NCBI GenBank assembly: GCA_019745415.1
Contig: JAIETF010000032.1
Span: 1-64,000 of the forward strand
Direction of reading: 5' to 3'
Length of the DNA stretch: 64,000 bases
DNA from: Candidatus Obscuribacterales bacterium
Lineage (GTDB): Bacteria > Cyanobacteriota > Vampirovibrionia > Obscuribacterales > Obscuribacteraceae
Within the stretch, counting starts at the first letter, position 1; each line of letters begins with the position of its first letter. A program made the translations under genes and the position numbers. This document shows positions 1 to 8,591 of the stretch, one piece after another. Under the pieces are notes generated by a model, which saw nothing but the letters and a program-made list of their open reading frames with translations, was not told where the DNA came from and made no database searches.

Positions 1-72
1 CGAGCAGTAGGCTATTTCGCCTGGCAGGGAGATGGGCGTGCGCCCCGGCTCGCTCAACCGTCCCCATACCAT
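1..72 (-). CDS. N-terminal fragment of an unidentified protein, cut by window edge
   Basis: From an ATG at 72 the minus strand stays open to the window edge, giving 24 codons beginning MVWGRLSEPGRTPIS. The composition looks like real protein and a TATAAT box lies upstream at 91-96 on the same strand. There is no good ribosome binding site (the leader is A-rich) and the piece is too short to assign a family. It could be a chance frame. Confidence 0.3.
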   Translation of the reverse strand, partial: MVWGRLSEPGRTPISLPGEIAYCS

Positions 73-110
73 TTTTTTTGCCGTCAAAATATTATAGAAT
101 GTAGTATAAA
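71..110. other. Copy of the recurrent terminator-flanking AT-rich element
   Basis: T8GCC, AATATTATAGAATGTAGTATAAAA on the plus strand; beyond the minus-strand terminator at 146-206. Confidence 0.4.
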
Positions 111-145
111 AGGCGAAAAAGAGAATGATTTTTCTCGGAAAAATC

Positions 146-206
146 GGAAACGGCCGCTCCCCTTTTTCAAGCCCTTAAGAGGGTTATGCTTGGGGCGGCC
201 GTTTCC
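146..206 (-). terminator. Intrinsic terminator of the debranching-enzyme unit
   Basis: GGAAACGGCCG (146-156) pairs with CGGCCGTTTCC (196-206), extended by CCCC/GGGG with one bulged base. On the minus strand the hairpin is followed by GATTTTT, so it ends transcription coming from the gene that stops at 350. Confidence 0.7.
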
Positions 207-349
207 AAACTTACGATAAAGGCAAGGAATAAAATCGGTACTTTATTCGACCTTTCTCCTTTTGCATTGCCAGAGCTGTTTTCTCTGGGCACTTTTAATA
301 TAGCAAGCTGACTGCCTCGGCACATCAGTCTCTAGGATGGTTTTACTCT

Positions 350-2368
350 TTAGAGAATCTCAGGATAGGTCTTGAGCACACGTAAGAGTTCGGCCACCGA
401 CCAAGCCTGACTGATGCAACCGCGCGCTTCGTGGGGCGACTCGCCATCAAAGATCTCGCTAATCGAGCCCAGGCAGGCCGCACTGTCTATATGTTTTATC
501 AGGGGGCGAAGCTGCTTTCTAATCAAGGCGAAGTTTGCCTCGGTCTTGCCGAAGGCATAAATTCTGGCATCTACCCAAATGCCAAACAGCCAGGGCCAGA
601 CCGTGCCTTGGTGATATGTCATATCGCGGCGCAGTTGGTCGGCGGGTACGCCATCGCCATAGCGCTGGTGATAGGCGGCATCATCGGGGCTGAGGGTGCG
701 CAGCCCATATGCTGTGAGCAACTTGGGCTCGATTGTTTCAAGCATGCGTCTTGCTCTTTCCCTGCTGATGAGAGGAAAGGAGAGGGCTGCGGCAAAAAGT
801 TGGTTGGGTCTGAGGCTCCAGTCTAGACTACCGTCATCTTGCAGCACGTCAGCCAGATGGCCTCTTTCCTCACTCCAGAATTTTTCCATAGACTTTTGGA
901 TTGCCTGGTCGTAGCCGGCATAGATAGTCATATTGGCATAGACTGCTGCATAAAGTGTGCGGGCGATAATGGCGAAGTTGTGCCAAAGAGCATTGATTTC
1001 AATCGCTTTGCCGTGCCTGGGTGTGACCACCAGGTCGCCGCATTTTGCATCCATCCAGGTTAATTGCACATGCGCCTCGCCGCCTCTTATAAGGCTGTCT
1101 GCCTCCAGCTTTAGCCCATGCCTAGTACCGCATTGATGCCGTTTGATTATTTCGAAGAAGTTGTGGATCTGACTTCCTACAAAGGCTAGATCGTCTGTGG
1201 TTAGATAGTATCTATAGAGAGCTTCGCCCCAGAGGAAAGTAGCATCGGCGGTGTTATAGGTAGGTGGACCCTGATCGGGGAAGAAGTTGGGAATCATACC
1301 CTCGCTTAGGTACTTTGAGAATGTCGCCAGTATGCCTTTGGCTTCTTCAAACCTGCCGGTGGCCAAGCAAAGTCCATTCAGGCTGATCATGGCGTCTCTG
1401 CCCCAGTCAGAGAACCAGGGATAGCCGGCCAAGACCGAAGTTTGGCCGGTGGAGCGGCGCTCAACTAAGAACTGATCGGCTGCCAGCACCAGTTTTTGCA
1501 GATAGGGCGGCGCCTCCTTTACCTTGGCTTGAAGCAAGAGAAATTCTTGTCTTTCTTGCACAGCGATAAGCAGCCGTTCGAAGCTCATCTCTTGCCGCTC
1601 CGCTTCTAGAGAGAATTCTAGGGTAAGACTCTCGCCAATCTGCAGAGTCGTGTCTACAAAACCTAGGCGCAGGCAGTCTTCACTGTCGGGCAGCCCTCGT
1701 TCCCATTCGCGACGATAAAAGTAGTCTTTATACCAGGCTTGACCAGCACTGTATGAAGTTTTGCCGCCTGAAGTTCTCAAGTAAAAGGGCACGGCTCCAG
1801 GGAAAGCTTCTATTCTTACATCAAGATTGCCTTCTCCTTTTTTGATTTGCTGCTCGAAGAACCAGTTCTCGGAGCCTTTTGTCTGGCTGTGAAAATCGCG
1901 GTAGTTAGAGATTACTGCGATCTTGATTGATACCGGCGCAGCAGCATCATCATCATCATCATCATCGCTTTTTCTCATCCGCTCCAGTCTGTAGCCAACA
2001 TAAACTGACTGGCGCTTATGCAGCATCAAGACTTGTTTGACTAGATAGAAATCGCCTAGCCTGTAGCGCCAGGTCGGCACCGGTAGTGGTGCGAAGCTTT
2101 CTAAGAACTGCAGCCCCTCGGGGGCGATCGCTCCGCTTTTCCAGGCGTTTACTGCCAGTGCCTTGCCGTCGACTATCTCGTCGAGATGGCTGACCAGATT
2201 GACTCGGTCGACCGGTGGATTGAAAGCCGCTACAAAGAGACCGTGATAACGCCTGGTATTAGCCGTTGATATTGAACCGGCGGCAAAAGAGCCGAGACCG
2301 TTGGTGAGGAGCCATTCGCGACTATCTTCGGCTTCTATGTTTGGTACTTTTTGCAGGGCTTGTTTCAT
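350..2368 (-). CDS. Glycogen debranching enzyme (amylo-alpha-1,6-glucosidase family)
   Basis: A 672-residue protein of the bacterial/archaeal amylo-alpha-1,6-glucosidase family, which hydrolyses the alpha-1,6 branch points of glycogen in the cytoplasm. The N-terminal domain carries the family signature WLLTNGLGSFAAG and NTRRYHGLF. The C-terminal (alpha/alpha)6 catalytic domain shows GYPWFSDWGRDAMISL, the region of the family's catalytic acid, and later YHQGTVWPW. No signal peptide is visible. A run of seven Asp codons, an ATC/GAT microsatellite at about 1948-1967, sits in a surface loop around residues 134-141. The ATG at 2368 has no purine-rich ribosome binding site. Its leader is an A/C-rich 16-bp tandem repeat that also covers the stop codon of the upstream acyl-CoA dehydrogenase, so translational coupling is likely. 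Confidence 0.9.
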   Translation of the reverse strand: MKQALQKVPNIEAEDSREWLLTNGLGSFAAGSISTANTRRYHGLFVAAFNPPVDRVNLVSHLDEIVDGKALAVNAWKSGAIAPEGLQFLESFAPLPVPTWRYRLGDFYLVKQVLMLHKRQSVYVGYRLERMRKSDDDDDDDAAAPVSIKIAVISNYRDFHSQTKGSENWFFEQQIKKGEGNLDVRIEAFPGAVPFYLRTSGGKTSYSAGQAWYKDYFYRREWERGLPDSEDCLRLGFVDTTLQIGESLTLEFSLEAERQEMSFERLLIAVQERQEFLLLQAKVKEAPPYLQKLVLAADQFLVERRSTGQTSVLAGYPWFSDWGRDAMISLNGLCLATGRFEEAKGILATFSKYLSEGMIPNFFPDQGPPTYNTADATFLWGEALYRYYLTTDDLAFVGSQIHNFFEIIKRHQCGTRHGLKLEADSLIRGGEAHVQLTWMDAKCGDLVVTPRHGKAIEINALWHNFAIIARTLYAAVYANMTIYAGYDQAIQKSMEKFWSEERGHLADVLQDDGSLDWSLRPNQLFAAALSFPLISRERARRMLETIEPKLLTAYGLRTLSPDDAAYHQRYGDGVPADQLRRDMTYHQGTVWPWLFGIWVDARIYAFGKTEANFALIRKQLRPLIKHIDSAACLGSISEIFDGESPHEARGCISQAWSVAELLRVLKTYPEIL

Positions 2369-2373
2369 TTTGA

Positions 2374-2413
2374 TTTATTGGTTGTTTGGTTTATTGGTTG
2401 TTTGGTTTATTGG
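2374..2413. repeat. 16-bp tandem repeat, 2.5 copies, in the spacer before the debranching-enzyme start
   Basis: The unit TTTATTGGTTGTTTGG (plus strand) occurs at 2374-2389 and 2390-2405 with a half copy at 2406-2413. It fills almost all of the 38-bp gap between two minus-strand genes, supplies the last two codons (CAA TAA) of the acyl-CoA dehydrogenase, and takes the place where a ribosome binding site would sit. Confidence 0.9.
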
Positions 2414-4269
2414 TAATAAGGTTGCAGAATTGTACCTTGAGGTACTCCTTCGATAGGCTGGAATCTACCAGCTAGAATGTGTTCGGCTACCTTTTCGGTC
2501 AGGGCTTTATAAGCACTGTCAGTGCGTTTGAAGCGATGTGGAGCAAGCTTGATGCGCATCTCCATGCAAAGCAGGGAGAGGGCGTCAACTTTGGCCGCGT
2601 CTCCCTCCTTGGCGGCTTCGGCGGCAGCATTGATGGCCACAAACAAAGAGGTGATGGCAGTAAGGGGCTCATATATAGCCTCAAGCATGACCAAGTCTTC
2701 GTCGGCCATCTTTTCTTGATATTTGATTAGGTTGTAAATCAAGCTGATACGCCAACGGCGCCAGGCAGCCAGAGCAAAGCTGAGATATGGCTTGAAAGTA
2801 GTTGGTAGTTCTGCCGGTGCTGCTTCGGCTTTGGCTGGGGCAAGTAAGCGCGTGAAGTAGAGAGAAAGCGAGGCTATGGCTTTCATCTTTGCCCAGAGGC
2901 TGTTTTTGCCGGACAATATGGGCTTGAGATAAGTCTCGGCAAAAGCTTTAGAGACTGCTTTTACCGCAGCTTTGCCCAACATCGGATTGGGACCTTCGTA
3001 GACGCTTGCTACCATGTCGTCTGCTAGGTTGTCGCCTATGGTGTGTCCCTTGAGTACGAAGCGTCCACCATGTGTGAACATGCCGTAATTGGTGGAAATG
3101 TCGCGCAGCCAGTCGGTGGCGCGAGTTTTGGTGATCATCGATGAGACATCGCCTTGAAAGCCGCTGTCGATTAGCGATGCCGCCCAGTAGACCAGGGCTT
3201 CGCTGCCGGCGATATAAGCGCCCTGCATGGCAAGCAAGTGCTTGATATATTGTCGTTCTTTCAGCTTGACGCCGAAAGTGATGCGACTATTCACCCAAGG
3301 AATACAGCTGGCAAGTATGCGGCGCATACGTACTGCCGCAGTGGCAGCCACGGCAAAGCGACCATCATCGAGGTCGTGAAAGATAAGTGAGAGCCCGTCT
3401 CCCGGCAATAGGTTTTTAGCCGGCACTTTCAAGCCGTTGAAATGCAGCCCTTTGTTGTGAATCTGGCGCAGCGCATGAATTTCATAGTTGACTATGTTGA
3501 ACTCTTCACTGTCGCAGTCGGGAAGTTTGACCAGAAGCACTCTCAGGCAGTCTTTATATCTGATCAAAAGGGCGATCAAATGTCCATACCAGGCGTTTGA
3601 TATGAAGAGCTTGTCGCCGTAGACGAGAATGTTTTCACCGTCTTCACTATCTATGCCATAGGTGGTTATCTTGGTGATATTACAACCGGCTGCGGGTTCG
3701 GTGCCACCAAAGCCCGAGCGCAAGGTGCCGTCGGCAAGAGAAGGCAGAAACTCTTGCTTTTGCGCTTCAGTACCCCTAAACATCAAAGGCCCGGCTGCGC
3801 CAATCAGTCTCTCTATCGAGAGCAGTCCACCCAATACTTCGGCGCCTTTTGAGCCGACTTCCAGCATGGCTTTGGCCAGGAAGCGTTTTGATGCACCGCT
3901 GCCGCCGTATTTCTTTTCAATCGGTAGGCCCCAGTAGCCGGCCTCTGATAGAGCACCGATAACTTCAGGGGCGACCTTGCCGGTACCATCAAAGAGGGGT
4001 TTGCCTTGCAGGGCTGTCAGGCAATTTGCGAGAGACTGTGCTGCCATCGTCTCGTCTGCTTGTTGCTTTTGTACGGCAAAGAGTGATAGAGGCAGAGTTC
4101 TCTCAAGTAGGGCGGTTTGTAGAACACCGGTCTTGAGTCGGTGTTCATCAGCTTTGTCTTGGGCTTTGTCCAGCTGGCTGACGATATCAATTTCTTCTTG
4201 ACTCTTACCTGCCTTTTCAAGGGCGTCTTTGATCAAATCAGGTTCTTGATTGTTGTTTTGCTTGCTCAT
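2407..4269 (-). CDS. Acyl-CoA dehydrogenase family protein
   Basis: An FAD-dependent acyl-CoA dehydrogenase that would oxidise acyl-CoA to 2-enoyl-CoA in fatty-acid breakdown. Visible signatures are the N-terminal helical domain ending in YWGLPIEKKYGG, the flavin/substrate segment GGTEPAAGCNITKI, and the C-terminal VYEGPNP, which contains the Glu that acts as catalytic base in this superfamily. At about 620 residues it is longer than the 380-residue classical enzymes, with an N-terminal extension of roughly 85 residues and a helical C-terminal extension of about 170 residues. I chose the ATG at 4269 because GAGGAAA lies nine bases upstream; an ATG at 4284 has no such site. It lies in the same block as malate dehydrogenase and debranching enzyme. 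The exact substrate cannot be read from sequence. Confidence 0.85.
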   Translation of the reverse strand: MSKQNNNQEPDLIKDALEKAGKSQEEIDIVSQLDKAQDKADEHRLKTGVLQTALLERTLPLSLFAVQKQQADETMAAQSLANCLTALQGKPLFDGTGKVAPEVIGALSEAGYWGLPIEKKYGGSGASKRFLAKAMLEVGSKGAEVLGGLLSIERLIGAAGPLMFRGTEAQKQEFLPSLADGTLRSGFGGTEPAAGCNITKITTYGIDSEDGENILVYGDKLFISNAWYGHLIALLIRYKDCLRVLLVKLPDCDSEEFNIVNYEIHALRQIHNKGLHFNGLKVPAKNLLPGDGLSLIFHDLDDGRFAVAATAAVRMRRILASCIPWVNSRITFGVKLKERQYIKHLLAMQGAYIAGSEALVYWAASLIDSGFQGDVSSMITKTRATDWLRDISTNYGMFTHGGRFVLKGHTIGDNLADDMVASVYEGPNPMLGKAAVKAVSKAFAETYLKPILSGKNSLWAKMKAIASLSLYFTRLLAPAKAEAAPAELPTTFKPYLSFALAAWRRWRISLIYNLIKYQEKMADEDLVMLEAIYEPLTAITSLFVAINAAAEAAKEGDAAKVDALSLLCMEMRIKLAPHRFKRTDSAYKALTEKVAEHILAGRFQPIEGVPQGTILQPYYQ

Positions 4270-4294
4270 TTGTGGTTTCCTCATTGCTTGAGAG

Positions 4295-4322
4295 AACGGC
4301 TCGACAAAATTGCCGAGCCGTT
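4295..4322 (-). terminator. Hairpin after the ALS-ALDH gene
   Basis: AACGGCTCG (4295-4303) pairs with CGAGCCGTT (4314-4322), with CAA/TTG pairing inside. It lies between the ALS-ALDH stop at 4363 and the acyl-CoA dehydrogenase start. No long T-run follows, so termination may be partial. Confidence 0.5.
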
Positions 4323-4362
4323 TCAGATTTCGTTTTCGTAAGAAGCTTTTTTAGAAAGCGGT

Positions 4363-7300
4363 TTATTGGTACTTGAGCACCATCAGTTTTTCTTGGCTCA
4401 TTTCCAGGGCGCTATGGTAGATTCCTCCCATACCCAGCCCTGATTCTTTGCGTCCGCCAAAGGGCATCCAGTCTACTCGAAAAGCCGTGTGGTCGTTAAT
4501 CATCACAGCTGTGGCATTTAGGGCAGCGGCAGTTTTGATAAGGCGCGCCATATCTTTACCGAAGACCGCCGCCTGAAAGGCGCAGCTTAGGCTATTGGCG
4601 CTTGCTATGGCTGTTTTGATATCGTCATAGCTGTAAATGCAGACCACCGGTCCAAAGGTCTCTAACTGTGAAACCTTTGAATGGGCATGCGGATTGAGCA
4701 AGACGGTCGGCAGATAGTAGTTTGCTCCAGCCGGTGCTTGATTTCCACCCGCCAAAATACTTGCACCTTCGGCAACGGCTTCCTTGACCCAGTCGTGGAC
4801 ACGCTGGCATTCACTTTCTCGAATAAGCGGACCGATATCGGTATCTTTTTCTTCGGCCCTGCCTACTTTCAATTTTGAGGCTGCAATAGCTAGTTTTTCA
4901 GCCAGTCTTACGGCATGCGCTTCAGGCACAAAGATCCTTTTTACCGAGACACAGACTTGTCCGGCATGATAGAAAGCGCCCTTGGTCAAAGGGGGCACCA
5001 GTTTGTCTAGAAATTCTTCCACCTCGGCCGCCGGCATAGAAGGCTCAATATCGACAATCACCGGCGCTACTCCGCCGTGTTCGAGGGCGCAGCGGGTGCC
5101 TGGGGCCAGCTTAGACCTCAGATACCAGCCTACTTTTGCCGAGCCGATGAAAGAGAGATAAGCGACCCGACTATCGGTGGCCAGCTTTTCAGCGAGGCTG
5201 TTATCTAAAACTAGGGCCTGGCAGAAATGACGAGGCAGACCGGCTTGGCGCATGAGTTCGACCAGGCTGAGACAGGAAAGCGGAGTGGCGGCTGCCGGTT
5301 TTACTATGACTGGCGCGCCCGCCGCTATAGCCGGTATAGTCTGGTGCACTATCAAGTTGAGCGGGTGGTTGAAGGCACTAAGCGAAGCGACCACGCCGAT
5401 TGGCTCGCGGGTAGTGAAGGCCAATCTGCCTGTGGAAGCCGGACTCAAGCCCATGGGTACTTCTTCCCCCTTGAGATTGTGAATGGCATTGATGCCCAAT
5501 TTCACGCCATGAATAGCGCGGTCAACTTCAATTTCTGAATCTCGATAAGGCTTACCTCCCTCCTTCACTGCTTGGTTGATAAGAAACTGGCGGCGCTCAG
5601 TCATCAAGTCGACCAGTCTCTCCAGAATGGCTATGCGCTCATGTGGGGCAAGCCAAGCCTCTCGGTCTAGATAGAGAGCGTGGGCTGCACTGAGAGCCTC
5701 TTCCAGCTCTTCAGCCGTGTTGCATTCCACCTTGGCGACAGTTGAACCATCCGAGGGATTCTTGACCGTTAAGGTCTCTTTCTGAGTTGGGCTCGACAAG
5801 CTAATTTCCTCTATTGAAGCTTCCTCTATTGAAGCAATGTTAGTGGAATCGTACTCGAAAGGTACATCAATAACATGAACTCCTGGTTGGGATAGGCACT
5901 TTTCGATAAGTGGACGCAGACTTTCGGTGGATTGCACTCTGTAACCTTTGGCACCATGCGCCTGAGCCAGTTGCACAAAGTCAGGGTTGGAGAAATCCAG
6001 TCCGAAATTCGCTTGTCCCATTTCGGCCTGTTTCCATTTGATCATGCCGTAGGCGTTATCATTCAAGATGATTACCACCAGGTCGAGACCCAATCTAATT
6101 GCTGTCTCCAGTTCTTGGGCATTCATCATAAAGCCGCCGTCGCCAGAGACCGAGATCACTCGGCGATGGGGATTGAGCATTTTGGCTGCGATAGCCGAAG
6201 GCAGGCCAGCGCCCATAGTGGCCAAGGCATTATCAAGCAGCAAGGTGTTGGGCATGTGGGCGCGATAGTTGCGGGCGAACCACAGCTTGTAGAGTCCGTT
6301 GTCGAGGGTGACTATGCCGTCTGATGGCAAGGCGGCTCGGATATCTGCCACCAGCCGCGGTGGTGTGACCGGAAAGGAGGCTATTTGAGATTGTGCGGCG
6401 ATAAGGCGGTCACCAGCAGCCTTTACCTGCATGAACAGGTCGAAGTCGAAATGAGCTTGGTCTAGACTGCCGGCTAAGCTTTTGGTCAAGGCCTGCATAC
6501 TGTTGGCGATGTCGCCCACCAGCTCTAACTGCGGGAAATAAACCTCGTCGACCCGCGCCGAAAAAAAGTTGACATGGAGGACCTTGGTTTTGCCCTGCTC
6601 CATCAAGAATGGCGGTTTCTCAACAATATCGTGACCAACATTGATGATTAGATCGGCGTGCTCTACGGCTCGATGCACTATGTCGCCGCGAGAGAGTGCG
6701 GCGGTGCCTAGATAGAGCGGGTGCCTTTCGTCGATCACTCCGACGCCCATCTGGGTGTTAAAGAAAGGAATACCGGTTTTCTCTACAAATTCCACTAAGG
6801 CTCGGCTGCTGCGTTTTCGATTGGCAGCCGCACCAAGCAAAAGCAGAGGTGCTCTCGCCTTGAGAATCATATCGGCGGCTTGCTTGATGGCAAGCTTATC
6901 TGGTCGAGGGCGCCTGACCTGATGTATCTCCATTGGTAAGCCGTCCACTTCCTCTCTCGCTACGTCTTCGGGTAGCTCGATATGACAAGCACCTGGCTTT
7001 TCCTCAGCCGCTAGGCGAAAGGCTTCCCGCACCACCGAAGGAATGCGGCTACCATCGACAATCTGCCTGGTGAACTTGGTGAGCGGACGCATCATCTCGA
7101 CCACGTCGATTATCTGAAACTGTCCCTGTTTGCTGTGTTTGATCGGCTTTTGACCGGTGATCATCACAATCGGCATGCCGCCTAGTTGAGCATAGGCAGC
7201 TGCTGTTACCAGGTTGGTGGCACCGGGCCCGAGCGTCGAGAGGCAGACTCCCGGCTTACCGGTTTTGCGACCATAGGTGGCTGCCATAAAACCTGCTGCC

Positions 7301-7443
7301 TGCTCATGCCTGGTGACAATGAGCTTGATTGAGGACCGGCTCAGTGAGTCGAGAAAATCAAGATTTTCTTCACCGGGAATACCGAAGATGTATTCGACAC
7401 CTTCTTTCTCCAGGGCCTGTACAAATAAGTCTGAGGCTTTCAT
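4363..7443 (-). CDS. Fused acetolactate-synthase-type ThDP enzyme and aldehyde dehydrogenase
   Basis: One uninterrupted 1026-residue frame joins two full enzymes. Residues 1-535 are a thiamine-diphosphate enzyme of the acetolactate synthase family: GIPGEEN start, catalytic Glu in TRHEQAAGF (about E47), and the ThDP/Mg motif SVSGDGGFMMNAQE (about 433-446) followed by NDNAYG. Residues 556-1026 are an NAD(P)-dependent aldehyde dehydrogenase with the general-base Glu in ALEHGG (about E788, in place of the common ELGG) and nucleophile Cys in GQVCVSVKRIF (about C831). A 20-residue acidic linker with an ASIEE duplication joins them. An acetolactate synthase joins two pyruvates, so the product aldehyde or ketone could be handed to the second domain, but the reaction pair is inference. 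The gene follows malate dehydrogenase by 46 bp on the same strand. No strong ribosome binding site is seen. Confidence 0.85.
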   Translation of the reverse strand: MKASDLFVQALEKEGVEYIFGIPGEENLDFLDSLSRSSIKLIVTRHEQAAGFMAATYGRKTGKPGVCLSTLGPGATNLVTAAAYAQLGGMPIVMITGQKPIKHSKQGQFQIIDVVEMMRPLTKFTRQIVDGSRIPSVVREAFRLAAEEKPGACHIELPEDVAREEVDGLPMEIHQVRRPRPDKLAIKQAADMILKARAPLLLLGAAANRKRSSRALVEFVEKTGIPFFNTQMGVGVIDERHPLYLGTAALSRGDIVHRAVEHADLIINVGHDIVEKPPFLMEQGKTKVLHVNFFSARVDEVYFPQLELVGDIANSMQALTKSLAGSLDQAHFDFDLFMQVKAAGDRLIAAQSQIASFPVTPPRLVADIRAALPSDGIVTLDNGLYKLWFARNYRAHMPNTLLLDNALATMGAGLPSAIAAKMLNPHRRVISVSGDGGFMMNAQELETAIRLGLDLVVIILNDNAYGMIKWKQAEMGQANFGLDFSNPDFVQLAQAHGAKGYRVQSTESLRPLIEKCLSQPGVHVIDVPFEYDSTNIASIEEASIEEISLSSPTQKETLTVKNPSDGSTVAKVECNTAEELEEALSAAHALYLDREAWLAPHERIAILERLVDLMTERRQFLINQAVKEGGKPYRDSEIEVDRAIHGVKLGINAIHNLKGEEVPMGLSPASTGRLAFTTREPIGVVASLSAFNHPLNLIVHQTIPAIAAGAPVIVKPAAATPLSCLSLVELMRQAGLPRHFCQALVLDNSLAEKLATDSRVAYLSFIGSAKVGWYLRSKLAPGTRCALEHGGVAPVIVDIEPSMPAAEVEEFLDKLVPPLTKGAFYHAGQVCVSVKRIFVPEAHAVRLAEKLAIAASKLKVGRAEEKDTDIGPLIRESECQRVHDWVKEAVAEGASILAGGNQAPAGANYYLPTVLLNPHAHSKVSQLETFGPVVCIYSYDDIKTAIASANSLSCAFQAAVFGKDMARLIKTAAALNATAVMINDHTAFRVDWMPFGGRKESGLGMGGIYHSALEMSQEKLMVLKYQ

Positions 7444-7489
7444 AGTGATACCATTTAGTTAGTTTTAGAAATTGGTTGGTGATGTTTTT

Positions 7490-8506
7490 CTAGCCGGATT
7501 TTTCCGGTGCTGTCGTCGCATTCCCAGCTGTTTTCTGGTCGGTTGTCGTTTCGGGTAGTGCTTGTGGTTTAGGCTGGCGCAGGCTCTCAAGCAGGGCAAT
7601 ATTGCTTTCGATTGATTGAGCCGACGCCGCCAGTGCTTGGCTTTCTTCTGCGGTTAAGGCCAGTTCCACAATTCTTTCGACGCCGTTTCTTCCCACTATG
7701 GCGGGCAGTCCGATGTAGATGTCCTTTAGTCCGTACTGCCCGTTCGCTTTGACACAACAAGGCAAGAGGCGCTTCTCGTCCAGCAAGATGGCTTCCACCA
7801 TCTGGGCTACCGAAGCGCCCGGTGCATAATAGGCGCTACCTGATTTAAGCAAGCTCACTATTTCAGCACCGCCGTTGCGAGTGCGCTCCATGATCTTCTG
7901 TAAAGCTTCGGCTTCGATAAGTTCGCTGACTGGAATGCCCTTTATAGACGAATGACGCTTGAGCGGCACCATTAAGTCGCCATGTCCGCCCAGGACCATT
8001 GCTCTGACATCGGCTGGAGATATCTGCAAGTGGTCGGCTATAAAGGCTTCCAGTCGAGCGCTGTCGAGTACACCGGCCATGCCGAGTACTCTTTTGCTGT
8101 CGAGCTGGGTGGTCTTTTGCACCAGGTCGGTCATGATGTCCAGCGGATTGGTAACCACGATGAAGATGGCGTTGGGGGAATGTTTTATTGCTTCCGCCGC
8201 TGCCTGCGCCACAATGCCGGCATTGATGTTCAATAGGTCGTCGCGGCTCATATTCGGCTTTCGGGCGATACCTGCCGTGATAACGACAATGTCGGAATCG
8301 GCGCTTGCGGCATAGGAGGTTGTACCCATTATCTCGGCTGCCGAGCCTGAGATAATTGATGCCGTCTGGCTGAGATCAAGGGCTTTGCCCCTGGCCATTT
8401 CTTCATTGATGTCGATGAAGAGCAAATCGGCGATACCTTTCATGTGCAGGTATTGGCCGGCTGTGGTGCCGACATTACCGGCACCGATGATGGTGACTTT
8501 AAACAT
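7490..8506 (-). CDS. mdh: Malate dehydrogenase (LDH-like type)
   Basis: NAD-dependent interconversion of malate and oxaloacetate. The Rossmann motif IGAGNVGTT opens the protein. The substrate loop AGIARKPNMSRDDLL has Arg where lactate dehydrogenases have Gln, which marks malate specificity, and VTNPLDIMTDL and GGHGDLMVPL carry the conserved Asn and catalytic His. Family length is about 310 residues; this one has 338 because of a Thr/Ala-rich C-terminal tail of roughly 30 residues. Start ATG at 8506 is preceded by AGAGGAAA. It is the first gene of a probable unit with the ALS-ALDH fusion and follows the HAD gene's terminator. Confidence 0.93.
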   Translation of the reverse strand: MFKVTIIGAGNVGTTAGQYLHMKGIADLLFIDINEEMARGKALDLSQTASIISGSAAEIMGTTSYAASADSDIVVITAGIARKPNMSRDDLLNINAGIVAQAAAEAIKHSPNAIFIVVTNPLDIMTDLVQKTTQLDSKRVLGMAGVLDSARLEAFIADHLQISPADVRAMVLGGHGDLMVPLKRHSSIKGIPVSELIEAEALQKIMERTRNGGAEIVSLLKSGSAYYAPGASVAQMVEAILLDEKRLLPCCVKANGQYGLKDIYIGLPAIVGRNGVERIVELALTAEESQALAASAQSIESNIALLESLRQPKPQALPETTTDQKTAGNATTAPEKSG

Positions 8507-8539
8507 GATGTGTTTCCTCTTAGTTGGTTGAAAACGAAA

Positions 8540-8566
8540 GAACTCGACAGCATTGCTGTCGAGTTC
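8540..8566 (-). terminator. Intrinsic terminator of the HAD gene
   Basis: A perfect 12-bp stem GAACTCGACAGC/GCTGTCGAGTTC with a 3-base loop, followed on the minus strand by TTTCGTTTTC. Confidence 0.65.
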
Positions 8567-8591
8567 CGGTTGTCTTGCTTTTGCTATTTTT

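Noticed and set aside
4363-7443. Two adjacent genes mis-joined
   Set aside because: No stop or frame change at the junction, and no start with a ribosome site for the second domain is apparent.
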